Shown in pieces: positions 7,062 through 16,869 of a DNA stretch of 37,629 nucleotides (position 1 is its first letter; each line of letters begins with the position of its first letter). The notes under the pieces were generated by a model. That model worked only from the letters and a program-made list of their open reading frames with translations, did no database searches and was not told where the DNA came from. Source of the stretch: Anaerolineae bacterium (GTDB lineage Bacteria; Chloroflexota; Anaerolineae; Anaerolineales; E44-bin32); the NCBI GenBank assembly GCA_030598885.1, contig JAUVOZ010000002.1:1-37629 (forward strand). Direction: 5' to 3'. A program made the translations under genes and the position numbers.

Positions 7062-8537
7062 ATGAGTTTCCGAAGGTTAGTAGTGGGTTTGACATTTCTT
7101 GCTGTGTTCACCATGGCCATGCGGGTTTCGGTGGATACGGATACCTGGTGGCATTTACGCGCCGGGGAGTGGATTGTGCAACAACGTCAGATTTTGCGGA
7201 CGGATCCATTCTCGTTGACGCGGCAGGGCGAAACGTGGATATATCCTGGTTGGCTGGCGCAGATTGGCCTATATACAATTCACAACGAGTTCGGCTTTGC
7301 TGGCTTGAACCTCATTACAGCGTTAATGGTTGTCCTCGCGTTTGTGTTCATCTGGCTATTGCTTGATGGTCCATTATTGATGCGAGCCTTTGTTTTACTC
7401 TTAGCGACGACGGTCTCTGGCGTTTATTGGTCAGCGCGGCCTCACATCTTCAGCTTCGCTCTAACGGGAATTTTCTTATGGGTGTTGGCGCGTGCCTATG
7501 CCGGGAGGCGATCTTGGCTTTGGACCCTACCGCCATTAATGGCACTTTGGAGTAACCTGCATGGTGGTTTTGCAATCGGTTTTTTATTGATTGCGGTATA
7601 CCTGGTTGGGGAAGTTCTCGAGGCGTCGCTGTCAGTATTGCATCGCCACGCAACTGTAAGTGAGGTTTGGCGTGAGAGACGTCCCATAATTCAAGCATTG
7701 GTCATTGTTGGTCTTGCCTGTGCGGTAGCAGTTGCGATCAACCCCCATGGTCTCCAGATGTTGCTCTATCCCTTCAAGACGATTTCGGTCAGTACTTTGC
7801 AGGCTTACATTCAAGAGTGGCAATCTCCTGACTTCCACCGTTTAGAGGTCCAGCCCTTCTTATGGATGCTTATCCTATGTATGGTTGTCTTGGCGCTCTC
7901 AGACAAACGAAAACGGGCGGTTGAGCTTGTATTAGTTGCGGGTTTCGCTTATCTAAGTCTGGTTGCCGCGCGAAATATCGCCCTATTTGCGCTTGTGTCC
8001 GCACCGGTTGTAGCGCGACATGGATACGCAGCTGTGAAACCACTCCTTAAAAACATGACCACAGGACCTCAATTACCAGAACGCCGTGCTCAGGGGATTA
8101 ATATTGTACTCTTCTCCATTGTTACCATCGCGGCTTTGATTAAGATCTCCGTCCCGCTTAGTGATCAGGTCAACCAGGAAGCCATCGCTAATCAAGTTCC
8201 TGTCGAGGCGATTGACTACCTTCGCCATCAACCATCACTTGGGAATCTTTTAAACTCCTACAATTGGGGCGGATATGTGATTTGGGAGCTCTATCCGAAA
8301 TACCTCAGCTTTGTGGATGGACGGACTGATCTTTTCAATGATGAGATTCTCGAAGCTTATCTCGCCGTTTGGCGTGCCGAGCCAGGTTGGGAGGATATGA
8401 TCGACCGCTGGGACATAAGGCTCGTGCTGCTTGAGCCGTACGCACCACTGGCCAGGGTGTTGCAGGATTCTGGCTGGGAGCAGTTATACGCTGATGATCA
8501 AGCGGTTGTGCTAGGGCAGGGTGTTGAGCAGGAATGA
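7062..8537 (+). CDS. Polytopic membrane protein with VDTDTWWH motif, GT-C-like
   Basis: 491 residues with about ten hydrophobic segments. Right after segment 1 comes VDTDTWWHLRAGEWI (Asp25, Asp27), then DPFSLT and a WIYPGWLAQ stretch. This set recurs in a widespread bacterial family of unassigned membrane proteins that looks like GT-C glycosyltransferases. The C-terminal soluble part has NSYNWGGYVIWELYP and FVDGRTDLFNDE, followed by a short Rossmann-like end. The catalytic role is inferred from topology and the acidic first loop; no member function is known to me. The start is supported by TAGGAGT about 7 nt upstream. It begins a run of seven further plus-strand genes of similar build. Confidence 0.72.
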   Translation: MSFRRLVVGLTFLAVFTMAMRVSVDTDTWWHLRAGEWIVQQRQILRTDPFSLTRQGETWIYPGWLAQIGLYTIHNEFGFAGLNLITALMVVLAFVFIWLLLDGPLLMRAFVLLLATTVSGVYWSARPHIFSFALTGIFLWVLARAYAGRRSWLWTLPPLMALWSNLHGGFAIGFLLIAVYLVGEVLEASLSVLHRHATVSEVWRERRPIIQALVIVGLACAVAVAINPHGLQMLLYPFKTISVSTLQAYIQEWQSPDFHRLEVQPFLWMLILCMVVLALSDKRKRAVELVLVAGFAYLSLVAARNIALFALVSAPVVARHGYAAVKPLLKNMTTGPQLPERRAQGINIVLFSIVTIAALIKISVPLSDQVNQEAIANQVPVEAIDYLRHQPSLGNLLNSYNWGGYVIWELYPKYLSFVDGRTDLFNDEILEAYLAVWRAEPGWEDMIDRWDIRLVLLEPYAPLARVLQDSGWEQLYADDQAVVLGQGVEQE

Positions 8538-8701
8538 GGCAGTGGTGGCTAGCGTTTAAAACTACGGCTTTACGGGTACGATTCATACAAGTTATGCTGG
8601 TGAGGGTCAGACATAGAGCGCTCGGTTATACAGCATGTCGTGAGTAGTATGAGCGCTTGCGAATGTGCTAGTTGAGAAGGATCTAAGGGGTAAAAGGTCT
8701 T

Positions 8702-10183
8702 ATGTTTGCCAAGCTTTCGCCCATGCTACGATCTCAAAAAGTAACTACCTGGCTTCTATGGTGTCTGATTATCATCTATATCACATTTTTTACTGTCGTA
8801 TCATTCCTACGGCACGATCGATTTGAAACGGCCGCGTATGATCTGGGTATCTTTGACCAGGTTGTGTGGTTTACATCACAAGGCAAAATACTTAAGCTTA
8901 CTAACCTACCTGATAATTATAGCTTATTGAACGTTCATTTCGCGCCGATCCTTATTCCCCTCTCTTTATCCTACCTCGTTGCACCTACACCCAAAACGCT
9001 GTTATTGTTGCAGTCGGTTTCGCTGGGATTAAGTGCTCTCCCAATTTTTTGGTTGGCAAAGCAAAAGCTAAATGTCTGGGCTGGATTGGCCTTTACCCTG
9101 ATATATCTTCTCTTTCCTGCATTGGAAGGTGCTAATTTGTTTGATTTCCATCCCGCAACTCTAGCTGTTGTATTTCTGGCCTTTGCTTATTGGTACCTGC
9201 AATGCAGAAATTACAAGATGTTCCTGTTATTTGCTTTACTGATCATGAGCTGTAAAGAGGAGCTATCGCTATACGTGCTTTTGATGGGTCTCTATGCTGC
9301 TGTAATAAATAGAGATTGGAAGATAGGCATAGGCATCTTCATCCTAGGCTTGGTTGTTTTTCTGACGGTTAATCTAGTTGTGATGCCGACCTTCAGTCAC
9401 ACCGGTCAGATAAACTTTCATCTTTCTCGATATTCTGCGCTGGGAGATACAGCAGGTGAGATACTCCAGACACTACTAAGTCGACCAAAATATGTATGGG
9501 AATACATTGCTTCTGATAAGAACCGTCTGTACTACCTGAGGAGTCTGTTGGCTCCGACGGCCTATCTTTCTTTGCTCGACCCAGCCACCCTGTTTACAAT
9601 AATCCCAACGGTGGCTATTAATATCCTATCCAATTGGAATCCAACCTACGCACTTGATCGATTTCACTATACAGCGCCCGCGGTACCCTTCATCGTTGCT
9701 GCAGCCATCAATGGGATGGCTCGGTTGGTTAAACTTATCCAGCGTTTGTACAAGCTACGGCATACTTTCATCATTGCACTATTTATCTGCGCAACTGTGG
9801 CTGTTGCAGTTGTGTATCACGTTCGCTTTGGTCATACGCCGATGGGTGGTAACTATTACTTGCCCGCTCAGGAACCGCGCCACACAGTTGCACGCCAACT
9901 GCTAGATCTGATTCCACCAGATGCTATTGTTTCGGCTCAAGCCAACCTGAACCCGCATCTAACACACCGTGTTGTCACCTATTCATTTCCAAAAATCGAG
10001 GACAGCCGAGAAGGTCCTGCCACATATATCGCTCTTGACACTATTGGAAATATCTTCCCCCTTTGGCCGGACGACTACAACACTCTGGTTAGCGAACTGT
10101 ACAATGGAGGAGACTATGAAGCGATCTTTGAGCAAGACGGATATCTCCTATTGCGTCGAATATCTGGGGCGGATGACCTATGA
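8702..10183 (+). CDS. DUF2079-family membrane protein
   Basis: 493 residues with about eleven hydrophobic segments. The family hallmark lies after segment 1: YDLGIFDQVVWFTSQG (Asp47, Asp52), then NVHFAPILIPLSLSYLV, EGANLFDFHP and SCKEELSLYVLLMGLY, the acidic pair and conserved Lys-Glu-Glu that define DUF2079 proteins. These are distant GT-C-like proteins of unknown function. The C-terminal part faces outside (PDAIVSAQANLNPHL). AAAAGG lies 4 nt before the ATG. It follows the preceding gene by 164 nt without a clear promoter and is probably co-transcribed. Family call is fairly sure; activity is unknown. Confidence 0.8.
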   Translation: MFAKLSPMLRSQKVTTWLLWCLIIIYITFFTVVSFLRHDRFETAAYDLGIFDQVVWFTSQGKILKLTNLPDNYSLLNVHFAPILIPLSLSYLVAPTPKTLLLLQSVSLGLSALPIFWLAKQKLNVWAGLAFTLIYLLFPALEGANLFDFHPATLAVVFLAFAYWYLQCRNYKMFLLFALLIMSCKEELSLYVLLMGLYAAVINRDWKIGIGIFILGLVVFLTVNLVVMPTFSHTGQINFHLSRYSALGDTAGEILQTLLSRPKYVWEYIASDKNRLYYLRSLLAPTAYLSLLDPATLFTIIPTVAINILSNWNPTYALDRFHYTAPAVPFIVAAAINGMARLVKLIQRLYKLRHTFIIALFICATVAVAVVYHVRFGHTPMGGNYYLPAQEPRHTVARQLLDLIPPDAIVSAQANLNPHLTHRVVTYSFPKIEDSREGPATYIALDTIGNIFPLWPDDYNTLVSELYNGGDYEAIFEQDGYLLLRRISGADDL

Positions 10184-10324
10184 ATCGAGAAAATATGGTT
10201 AGACTGGTATTCTTACAGGTAAAACTTGACGGTGCGATTTGGTTCGGTGACTTCCGACATTCTTGGTTAAATTCAGTTACGCCGCAAATTCTCTGAAGAA
10301 GAGAAGAACTATACGAGGTGTGCA

Positions 10325-11545
10325 TTGAATATCTCCTATCCAAATTGGCTTAGGATGGGATTATTGTTTCTCACCCTGGCGGTGCTGATTGGCCTTGGGT
10401 TTGCCAATTATCAGTTTTCTCTGTTGTCGCCTGGCGGGAATGATTTTCTCGCGCGCTGGGTGGGAGCTCACTACTGGGTGGTGAAGGGCGTCAATCCCTA
10501 CGACCCGCAGGTTAGCCTGGCTGCCCAGGAGATGATTTACGGCCGACTGGCTGATCCAGATAAAGGGGAAGATATTGCGCACTTCGTCTACCCTTTGACA
10601 GCGATGATCTTCTTCGCACCCTTTGGCTTGCTCCCTTACCCTATCGCACGAGCTGTTTGGATGACTCTTTTGGAGATTAGCCTGCCACTTCTAGTTCTGA
10701 TAGGCGTCGAATTGGCACGATGGAAACCATCTCGGAAACTATTGGCTTTCTTAATGATCTTTTCGGTCGTGTGGTATCACGGTTTTCGTTCGGTGATCGT
10801 CGGTCAATTCGCCGTGATCGAGGCGCTCCTCATGGCAGCAGTTCTGCTGTCCATTCAGAGGCGGCAAGATAGCCTGGCAGGAATTCTATTGGCACTTTCT
10901 ATCGCTAAGCCACAGATGTCGGTGCTCTTGATACCCTTTGTCCTTTTATGGGCAGCCCGATCCAGGCGGTGGGAGCTCATTATGTGGACACTCGGAGCGA
11001 TGACGACCCTGGTTGTGGTTTCTCTGGCCCTGATCAATGATTGGCCCTTGCTTTGGCTCCGTCAGTTGGTTGAGTATTCAGACTATACATTCAATCCTAC
11101 GCCGGTCTCGATCCTTGCAGGGGTTATACCAGTCGCTTCGAGAGCTCTCACATATGGTCTCACAACGCTGTTGTTAGTGTATTTGCTCTGGGAGTGGGTG
11201 CAAGCGATGGGCAAAGGGGATCGTTGGTTCCAATGGACATCAGCCCTAACGATTGTGCTTACGAATTTAATCCCCCTTCGCACTGCGACAACCCACTATG
11301 TCGTGCTTCTGCCAGCTCTGTGTTTGATCTTCTGTGCATGGGATGAACGCTGGGGCAAGAAAGGAATTGTGTTGATCATATTCTCCCTATCCGTGATCCT
11401 CATCGGTTTGTGGGCGCTCTTCATGATATCGGTAGAGGGTGCTATAGAGAATGAGATTATGTATTTGCCGCTTCCCATTCTTAGCCTACTTGGTCTGTGG
11501 TGGTCTCGGTGGTGGATCGTTCGCGTTTCATCGTTGCGGATATAG
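10325..11545 (+). CDS. GT87-type (DUF2029) mannosyltransferase-like membrane protein
   Basis: 406 residues with about ten hydrophobic segments. After segment 1 comes GGNDFLARWVGAHYWVVKG (Asp40), then NPYDPQ and FVYPLTAMIFFAPFGLLP. This is the pattern of the GT87 family, whose mycobacterial members are polyprenyl-phosphomannose-dependent alpha-mannosyltransferases; that activity is known for the family and not shown for this protein. Residues AKPQMSVLLIPFVLLW match the conserved KPQ segment of the family. Unlike its neighbours it lacks a long soluble tail. The start TTG 10325 is preceded by GAGG at 6-nt spacing, and no better start is available. Confidence 0.78.
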   Translation: MNISYPNWLRMGLLFLTLAVLIGLGFANYQFSLLSPGGNDFLARWVGAHYWVVKGVNPYDPQVSLAAQEMIYGRLADPDKGEDIAHFVYPLTAMIFFAPFGLLPYPIARAVWMTLLEISLPLLVLIGVELARWKPSRKLLAFLMIFSVVWYHGFRSVIVGQFAVIEALLMAAVLLSIQRRQDSLAGILLALSIAKPQMSVLLIPFVLLWAARSRRWELIMWTLGAMTTLVVVSLALINDWPLLWLRQLVEYSDYTFNPTPVSILAGVIPVASRALTYGLTTLLLVYLLWEWVQAMGKGDRWFQWTSALTIVLTNLIPLRTATTHYVVLLPALCLIFCAWDERWGKKGIVLIIFSLSVILIGLWALFMISVEGAIENEIMYLPLPILSLLGLWWSRWWIVRVSSLRI

Positions 11546-11674
11546 CAAAACCATGGAAGTGGTGGAAAAATCATCGCGGAAATGGATTTCTCCTTCTGCG
11601 TTTATCTACCGAAGTTTCGATTTCTGCGATGTTTAGTTATGTGATAGAAGTTGAGTCCCGAGCAGTGGATAGTG

Positions 11675-13672
11675 ATGACCGCTAGAAAACAGATATTCGC
11701 TTGGATAGTGCTTACTTGGATGTTTGTCACAATTGTGGCTTATTACATCTTCCATAAGCCCATAAGTATTGACCAGGTCCTGTTGATGGGGAAATCCGTT
11801 TGGGGAATAGTGGTCGCCAGTTCGGTGATTCTAGCTGGGGCTGCGATTGGGAGGCTGCTCTTCTCTCGCTTATTGCAAGGATTCACTCCGCGCTCCATTG
11901 TGCTTTTAGCATTGGAGGCGGGTCTGGGTCTGGGAACACTTAGTTTAGTGTGGTTGCTGGTGGGTCTTATCGGTGGATTCGAAACGATCCTAGCTTGGGC
12001 AGTGTTAATCGTGATTGGCTTTGGTGCTCGACATCAGATCCTCGGTTGGTGTCGAGACATGGTTGTCGTAATAATAAAGGTAATTCCCAATACGCGGACA
12101 GAGACTTGTTTAGCAGCTTTCGTCTTTTTCATGATCATTGTAGCTTTGCTTAGTGCCCTGGCTCCAACTTCAGCTTGGGATGCCCTGCTTTATCACCTAA
12201 CAGGGCCTAAGGCGAATATTGCCTCGGGTAGGCTTGAAATAAATCCATGGCTGCCTGAAACTGGGTACCCTCAAGGGTTGGAGATGCTCTATACATGGGT
12301 GATACTTTTGGGTTCGTCCAGAGCTGCAGGCGTTCTACACTGGTTCTTTGGTTTCTTAACTTTACTCTTGGTATGGCAGTGGGGCGAGGAACTAGTCGAC
12401 AGCGAGACAGGGTGGTTGGGATGCGCAATCCTGGTCAGTGCGACCACATTTACAACTATGATGGGTAAAGCCTATGTTGACGTAGCCACAATTCTTTTTA
12501 CTGCCCTTGGCATTGCCGCAATAAAGCATTGGAGAGACACTGAACTGGATGCCGCCTTGGTGGTTTGTGGATTTTCAGCCGGCTTCGCCTTTGGAACTAA
12601 GTACACTGGTGTGGTGATTGGAATAGGGTTGGCTGTATTGATCGCTATTGCACAACCACGCCGGGTGATGAGAAATCTAATGGTTTTTGGGGTACCTGCT
12701 ATTGTCGTAAGTACCCCTTGGCTATTTAAAAATGCCCTACTAGCTGGAAATCCGACTTATCCTTTCTTTTTCAACGGTCTTGGTTGGGATAGCATCCGCG
12801 CTGATTGGTTCAGCCAATTAGGTACAGGGTTGCTGTACTCGGCCCCCTTGAAACTTATAGCCGCGCCTCTCATTATGACAATCGTTGGTAAGGAGGGCAT
12901 AGAAACCTGGCATGCAACTTTTGGACCGTTATTCATTATGCTTGTGCCGTTGATCGCAATACGATGGAAGCATCATACATGTCGAACATGGCTTCGGGAC
13001 GCGCTCATATTTTTCATTGTACTTTACTTGATCTGGCTTTACGGCGCTGCGGTTTCTAGGTTGATGATCCAACCTCGCTTCCTTTTTCCTGCATTGCCGC
13101 CATTGGCAGTGCTGTCTGCTATGGCTTATGGCTCGTTGCGTTCACTTGAGAATACATCTTTTGCCATCCATCGTGTCTCTGGCTTTATTATCGCGCTGGT
13201 GCTGTTCTTGACTGCTTTCAGATTCGGCATTGATATGCTGCAGCGTCAAGATCTTCCTGTATTGACAGGAGCTCTTTCGGAAGAGGACTACCTTTACCAT
13301 CGCCTCGGCTGGCATTATGCGGCTGTGCAAAAGATAGGTGACTTGCCAGATGGCTCGCGCGTACTTTTCTTATTCGAACCACGAAGCTACTATTGCCCAT
13401 CTCACCGTTGTCTGCCTGATGGGATATTAGATATCTGGTACCACGCTCGGCGGCAGGGCGGGACAGCCGCTAGCATGGCTCAGGATTGGCGCGAGGAGAA
13501 TGTTTCCCATGTGCTCTTCTACGCGTTAGGTGCACAGACATTACGCGAAGCTGGCAAGGATCCCTTCACAGAGGAGGATTGGGTGGAGTTGGACCGTCTT
13601 CAGTCTAATCAGTTGAAGCTGGTCGAAAACTTTGGCGATGTCTATATGCTTTATGAATTACCACCTAGATGA
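11675..13672 (+). CDS. Large GT-C-type glycosyltransferase-like membrane protein
   Basis: 665 residues from ATG 11675, with about 14 hydrophobic segments, the largest of the array. A long N-terminal membrane region precedes the acidic motif TSAWDALLYHLTGPK (Asp169). Then come ETGYPQGLEML and GKAYVDVATILFTALG, and a FGTKYTG stretch that recurs in this subfamily. The soluble C-terminus (from about 545) contains RVLFLFEPRSYYCPSHRC with two cysteines, then a Rossmann-like end typical of such proteins. An upstream TTG at 11651 is in frame, but neither start has a convincing Shine-Dalgarno; the ATG is preferred. Substrate unknown. The 129-nt gap before it shows no clear promoter. Confidence 0.72.
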   Translation: MTARKQIFAWIVLTWMFVTIVAYYIFHKPISIDQVLLMGKSVWGIVVASSVILAGAAIGRLLFSRLLQGFTPRSIVLLALEAGLGLGTLSLVWLLVGLIGGFETILAWAVLIVIGFGARHQILGWCRDMVVVIIKVIPNTRTETCLAAFVFFMIIVALLSALAPTSAWDALLYHLTGPKANIASGRLEINPWLPETGYPQGLEMLYTWVILLGSSRAAGVLHWFFGFLTLLLVWQWGEELVDSETGWLGCAILVSATTFTTMMGKAYVDVATILFTALGIAAIKHWRDTELDAALVVCGFSAGFAFGTKYTGVVIGIGLAVLIAIAQPRRVMRNLMVFGVPAIVVSTPWLFKNALLAGNPTYPFFFNGLGWDSIRADWFSQLGTGLLYSAPLKLIAAPLIMTIVGKEGIETWHATFGPLFIMLVPLIAIRWKHHTCRTWLRDALIFFIVLYLIWLYGAAVSRLMIQPRFLFPALPPLAVLSAMAYGSLRSLENTSFAIHRVSGFIIALVLFLTAFRFGIDMLQRQDLPVLTGALSEEDYLYHRLGWHYAAVQKIGDLPDGSRVLFLFEPRSYYCPSHRCLPDGILDIWYHARRQGGTAASMAQDWREENVSHVLFYALGAQTLREAGKDPFTEEDWVELDRLQSNQLKLVENFGDVYMLYELPPR

Positions 13673-13763
13673 AAACGGGCGTATCATTTCATCTGTTTAG
13701 GACCTCAGTCAGTTCTAAAACTCGTATCTTGAGGGGAAAGATTGTGAAGGGTTGAGCTTGTAA

Positions 13764-15293
13764 ATGATTCTGAAGAGAATGATCGCCCGCATAGATAAGG
13801 TTGGACAGGTTCTTCGAAACCCCAAATTAGAGATCATCCTTCTTGTGTTTCTGCCCCTTGCTCTTTTGCTTCGCATCCCCAATCTACAAAGCAAGCCAAT
13901 TTGGTACGACGAAGCCTTCAGTATTTTTCTATCTCGACAGCCCTTGGCGGAAATCATATCAGGAACAGCAGCCGACACCATGCCTCCCTTGTACTACTTT
14001 CTGATGCATGGTTGGATGTTCTTAAACCGCCAGATTTGGTTCTTGCGAACCCTTAACGTCATTATTAGTTTGGGAATCGTTACCCTTGTCTATGTTGCAA
14101 CATCGAGTTGGTTGGGCCAGTCTGCTGGCTTGTGGGCAGCGCTGTTCACTGCCGTCTCACCCTTGCAGATCTATCATGCCCAAGAATTACGGATGTACGC
14201 GTTGCTGACGCTCGCTTTGTTAGGGTACATTCATTTTTTTATGCGGCTTTGGGGTGAACGGCAATCGATTAGTGATACTTGGACGAATTGGCTCGGACTG
14301 ATACTGTGTGGTACGACGGCGATGTATTCCCACAACCTGGCGATCTTTACTATGGTCGTGCCAAATATTCTCTTGCTGGTCCGACGTGATTGGCAATTCC
14401 AAGTTCGCCTGATCCTAGCTCAATTTGCCATTGGCTTGGCGTGGCTGCCGTGGCTTGGATTTGTCCCCATGCAGATCGCGAAAATCCAGACCGCCTTCTG
14501 GACACCACAACCAGGATTGCTTCAGATTGTGCAAACCATAGTCACCTTTCACACAAACCTGCCTGTGCCTGATTGGTTCTTAACGATCTCGGTCTTCACT
14601 AGTTTGCTGGTGATGGCACTGGTTTTCTACGAGGTGGTGAGGTCCGCTCGAGGGAATAAGATGGTATATGCACTGTTATTGTTTACGCTTGTCCCGCCCT
14701 CGCTTCTATTCATCATGTCATACCTCATGCGTCCGTTGTTTGTACCGCGCGCCATTATGCTTTCATCACTGACATATTATGCGCTTATGGGCCGTGCGGT
14801 GAGCCACGCACGCAATCGGGGTATGGCTTTGATTTTATGTCTGCTTTTCGTCCTCCCTGCTCTGGTCGTGTTGCCATCGCAATACACCTTCGAAAGCTTC
14901 CCGCGTTCTCCATACAAGACAGCAGCTAAAGACCTTGCGATCTCGTTCGTAGATGGGGATATGATTGTCCACGATAACAAACTGAGCTATTTCCCGATGC
15001 ATTATTACCAGCCACAATTACCTCAATTCTTTCTTGCGGACCCACAAGGATCTCACAATGATACACTTGCACCGGGCTCGCAATCGGCTCTCGGTATCTT
15101 CCCCATTCCGGATTTGGAGACAACTGTTGGAAACACCAGGCGTGTATGGTTTGTAGTATTTGAACGTGCCATTGAAGAGTACGTTAGCACAGGTCATTCA
15201 GATCATCCGCAGTTGGCATGGCTTCATAAGAAGTTTAGTATGGCTGGTTTGCGCACGTTTAACGATTTGCGGGTCTATGAGTTTATTCGCTAA
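13764..15293 (+). CDS. GT39-like (PMT/ArnT-type) glycosyltransferase membrane protein
   Basis: 509 residues with about eleven hydrophobic segments. After segment 1 comes KPIWYDEAFSIFLSRQPL (Asp49, Glu50), then DTMPPLYYFLMHGWM and a LQIYHAQELRMYALL stretch. This is the arrangement of the GT39 or PMT_2 family, in which the first-loop acidic residues are catalytic. The soluble C-terminus begins near residue 390. ATG 13764 is used; an in-frame ATG at 13779 with GAAGAGA just before it is an alternative. The stop codon lies inside the next gene, so translation is probably coupled. Family call good, acceptor unknown. Confidence 0.8.
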   Translation: MILKRMIARIDKVGQVLRNPKLEIILLVFLPLALLLRIPNLQSKPIWYDEAFSIFLSRQPLAEIISGTAADTMPPLYYFLMHGWMFLNRQIWFLRTLNVIISLGIVTLVYVATSSWLGQSAGLWAALFTAVSPLQIYHAQELRMYALLTLALLGYIHFFMRLWGERQSISDTWTNWLGLILCGTTAMYSHNLAIFTMVVPNILLLVRRDWQFQVRLILAQFAIGLAWLPWLGFVPMQIAKIQTAFWTPQPGLLQIVQTIVTFHTNLPVPDWFLTISVFTSLLVMALVFYEVVRSARGNKMVYALLLFTLVPPSLLFIMSYLMRPLFVPRAIMLSSLTYYALMGRAVSHARNRGMALILCLLFVLPALVVLPSQYTFESFPRSPYKTAAKDLAISFVDGDMIVHDNKLSYFPMHYYQPQLPQFFLADPQGSHNDTLAPGSQSALGIFPIPDLETTVGNTRRVWFVVFERAIEEYVSTGHSDHPQLAWLHKKFSMAGLRTFNDLRVYEFIR

Positions 15294-16869
15294 AGCATCA
15301 CACCGCTGGATCATTTCCCTGCTGACCATAGGGCTTGTTGTGAATCTATTCGCAGCGTACTGGGTCCGGTCGCCTGGCTACATGGACGCCGAGTACTATT
15401 ACACCACAGCCCAGCGGTTAGTAGATGGTGCAGGTTTTACTGAGCCGTTCTTATGGAACTATCTCGATTATCCGATAGGACTGCCTCATCCATCTCATCT
15501 CTATTGGATGCCGCTGACGACGATAGTGTCGGCTGGACCAATGGTCCTTTTCGGTAAAAGTTTTCGTGCAGCCCAGCTTCCTTTTCTAATGCTTGCCGCT
15601 ACCCTACCTGCTATGACCGCGCTTCTAGCCCTTAAGCTTCATGGAAACCAGAGGTGGGCTTGGAGGTCAGGGCTAATCGCTTCTTTACCAGGTTTCTTTC
15701 TACCGTACCTTGTGACGACAGACACATTTATCCTCTACGCTTTAATCGGTGGCGCCGCGCTGTGGGTCATGGCTGATGCTGCCCAAAACCAGAGCGCATC
15801 ACGTTGGCTAGTGGCTGGTTTATTGATAGGGCTTGGTCATCTGACTCGAGCCGACGGGTTTCTTTTGCTGGTACCGGCGATGATCGCTTTGTTGTGGATT
15901 GAGCAAGGGAAGGGGAGAGCTTTCATATTCCTTATGATTGGATACTTGTTGCCGACAGTGCCTTGGTTTGCAAGGAATTTGATCGTCACTGGGAGCGTCC
16001 TTCCCCCTGGAAATGGGCGTGTGCTCTGGCTGCTGTCCTACGATGAATTGTTCTCCTATCCGGCTGATATTCTGACCCCTGCTCGCTGGTTGAGCTCCGG
16101 TTTTCTCTCGATCTTCAAAGCACGGTTTCAAGCTTTGGGGATCAATATCCAACGGCTAATCGGAGAAAATGGCATTGTTTTCTTGGGTCCTTTTATGGCC
16201 TTAGGAGCTCATCGTCTCTGGAAGCAGCCGCTCGTCCGACTGGCGACAATCTACCTCGTGCTGCTGCTAGGTGTGATGAGTTTTATTTTTCCGTATGCCG
16301 GTTCCTATGGGGGCTTCTTTCACTCCAGCGCAGCACTAATGCCGATCTTGTTTGTCCTGGCACCGGTTGGTCTTGATACTGCTATCGCATGGGGGGCGAA
16401 GAAAAGAGGTTGGAACCTCCGGGAAGCAGAGGTAATTTTCGGAGCCGGCACAGTGGCGCTAGTGGGTATCTTAACCGTCGGTCTAGTCTGGACCAGGGTT
16501 ATTGGGCCAACGCCAAGTGAACCACGATGGGCTTACTCCCTGCGTACATATCAGGAAGTTGGGGAGCTTCTATGCCAGTTAGAAGAATCTCCCGGTGTGG
16601 TGGCAATTAACAATCCTCCAGGATTCTACCTGGCAACCAGCATGGAATCAGTGGTCATCCCCAATGGACCGATAGAGACGTTACGCCAAGTGGTTGAGCG
16701 CTACAGTGTGGACTGGGTGGTTCTCGATGCCAATCGGCCAGTCGATTTGGCGGCGTTGTACAATGCACCTGAAACCGTGCCTTGGCTTGAGTTAGCTGAC
16801 ACTCTGCAAGACTCACAAGGTCGAGACATCTATCTGTTGAAGGTTTCCCTGGAGATATCCCAGCCATGA
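15277..16869 (+). CDS. GT-C-type glycosyltransferase-like membrane protein
   Basis: 530 residues with about eleven hydrophobic segments. The first-loop motif is SPGYMDAEYYYTTAQRLVDG (Asp37, Glu39), followed by PHPSHLYWMPL. A DGFLLLVPAMIALLW segment lies in the middle. The soluble tail (about residue 425 on) ends in a Rossmann-like unit (VDWVVLDANRPVD). The frame is open further upstream to 15160, but that would overlap the preceding gene by 134 nt. ATG 15277 overlaps it by only 17 nt and places the first membrane segment at residues 11-30, so it is preferred. The stop overlaps the next start (ATGA at 16866). Activity inferred from topology and motif only. Confidence 0.75.
   Translation: MSLFAKASHRWIISLLTIGLVVNLFAAYWVRSPGYMDAEYYYTTAQRLVDGAGFTEPFLWNYLDYPIGLPHPSHLYWMPLTTIVSAGPMVLFGKSFRAAQLPFLMLAATLPAMTALLALKLHGNQRWAWRSGLIASLPGFFLPYLVTTDTFILYALIGGAALWVMADAAQNQSASRWLVAGLLIGLGHLTRADGFLLLVPAMIALLWIEQGKGRAFIFLMIGYLLPTVPWFARNLIVTGSVLPPGNGRVLWLLSYDELFSYPADILTPARWLSSGFLSIFKARFQALGINIQRLIGENGIVFLGPFMALGAHRLWKQPLVRLATIYLVLLLGVMSFIFPYAGSYGGFFHSSAALMPILFVLAPVGLDTAIAWGAKKRGWNLREAEVIFGAGTVALVGILTVGLVWTRVIGPTPSEPRWAYSLRTYQEVGELLCQLEESPGVVAINNPPGFYLATSMESVVIPNGPIETLRQVVERYSVDWVVLDANRPVDLAALYNAPETVPWLELADTLQDSQGRDIYLLKVSLEISQP

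Noticed and set aside
15160..15276. Upstream extension of the GT-C gene starting at 15277
   Set aside because: Would overlap the preceding gene by 134 nt and add 39 residues ahead of the natural first membrane segment.
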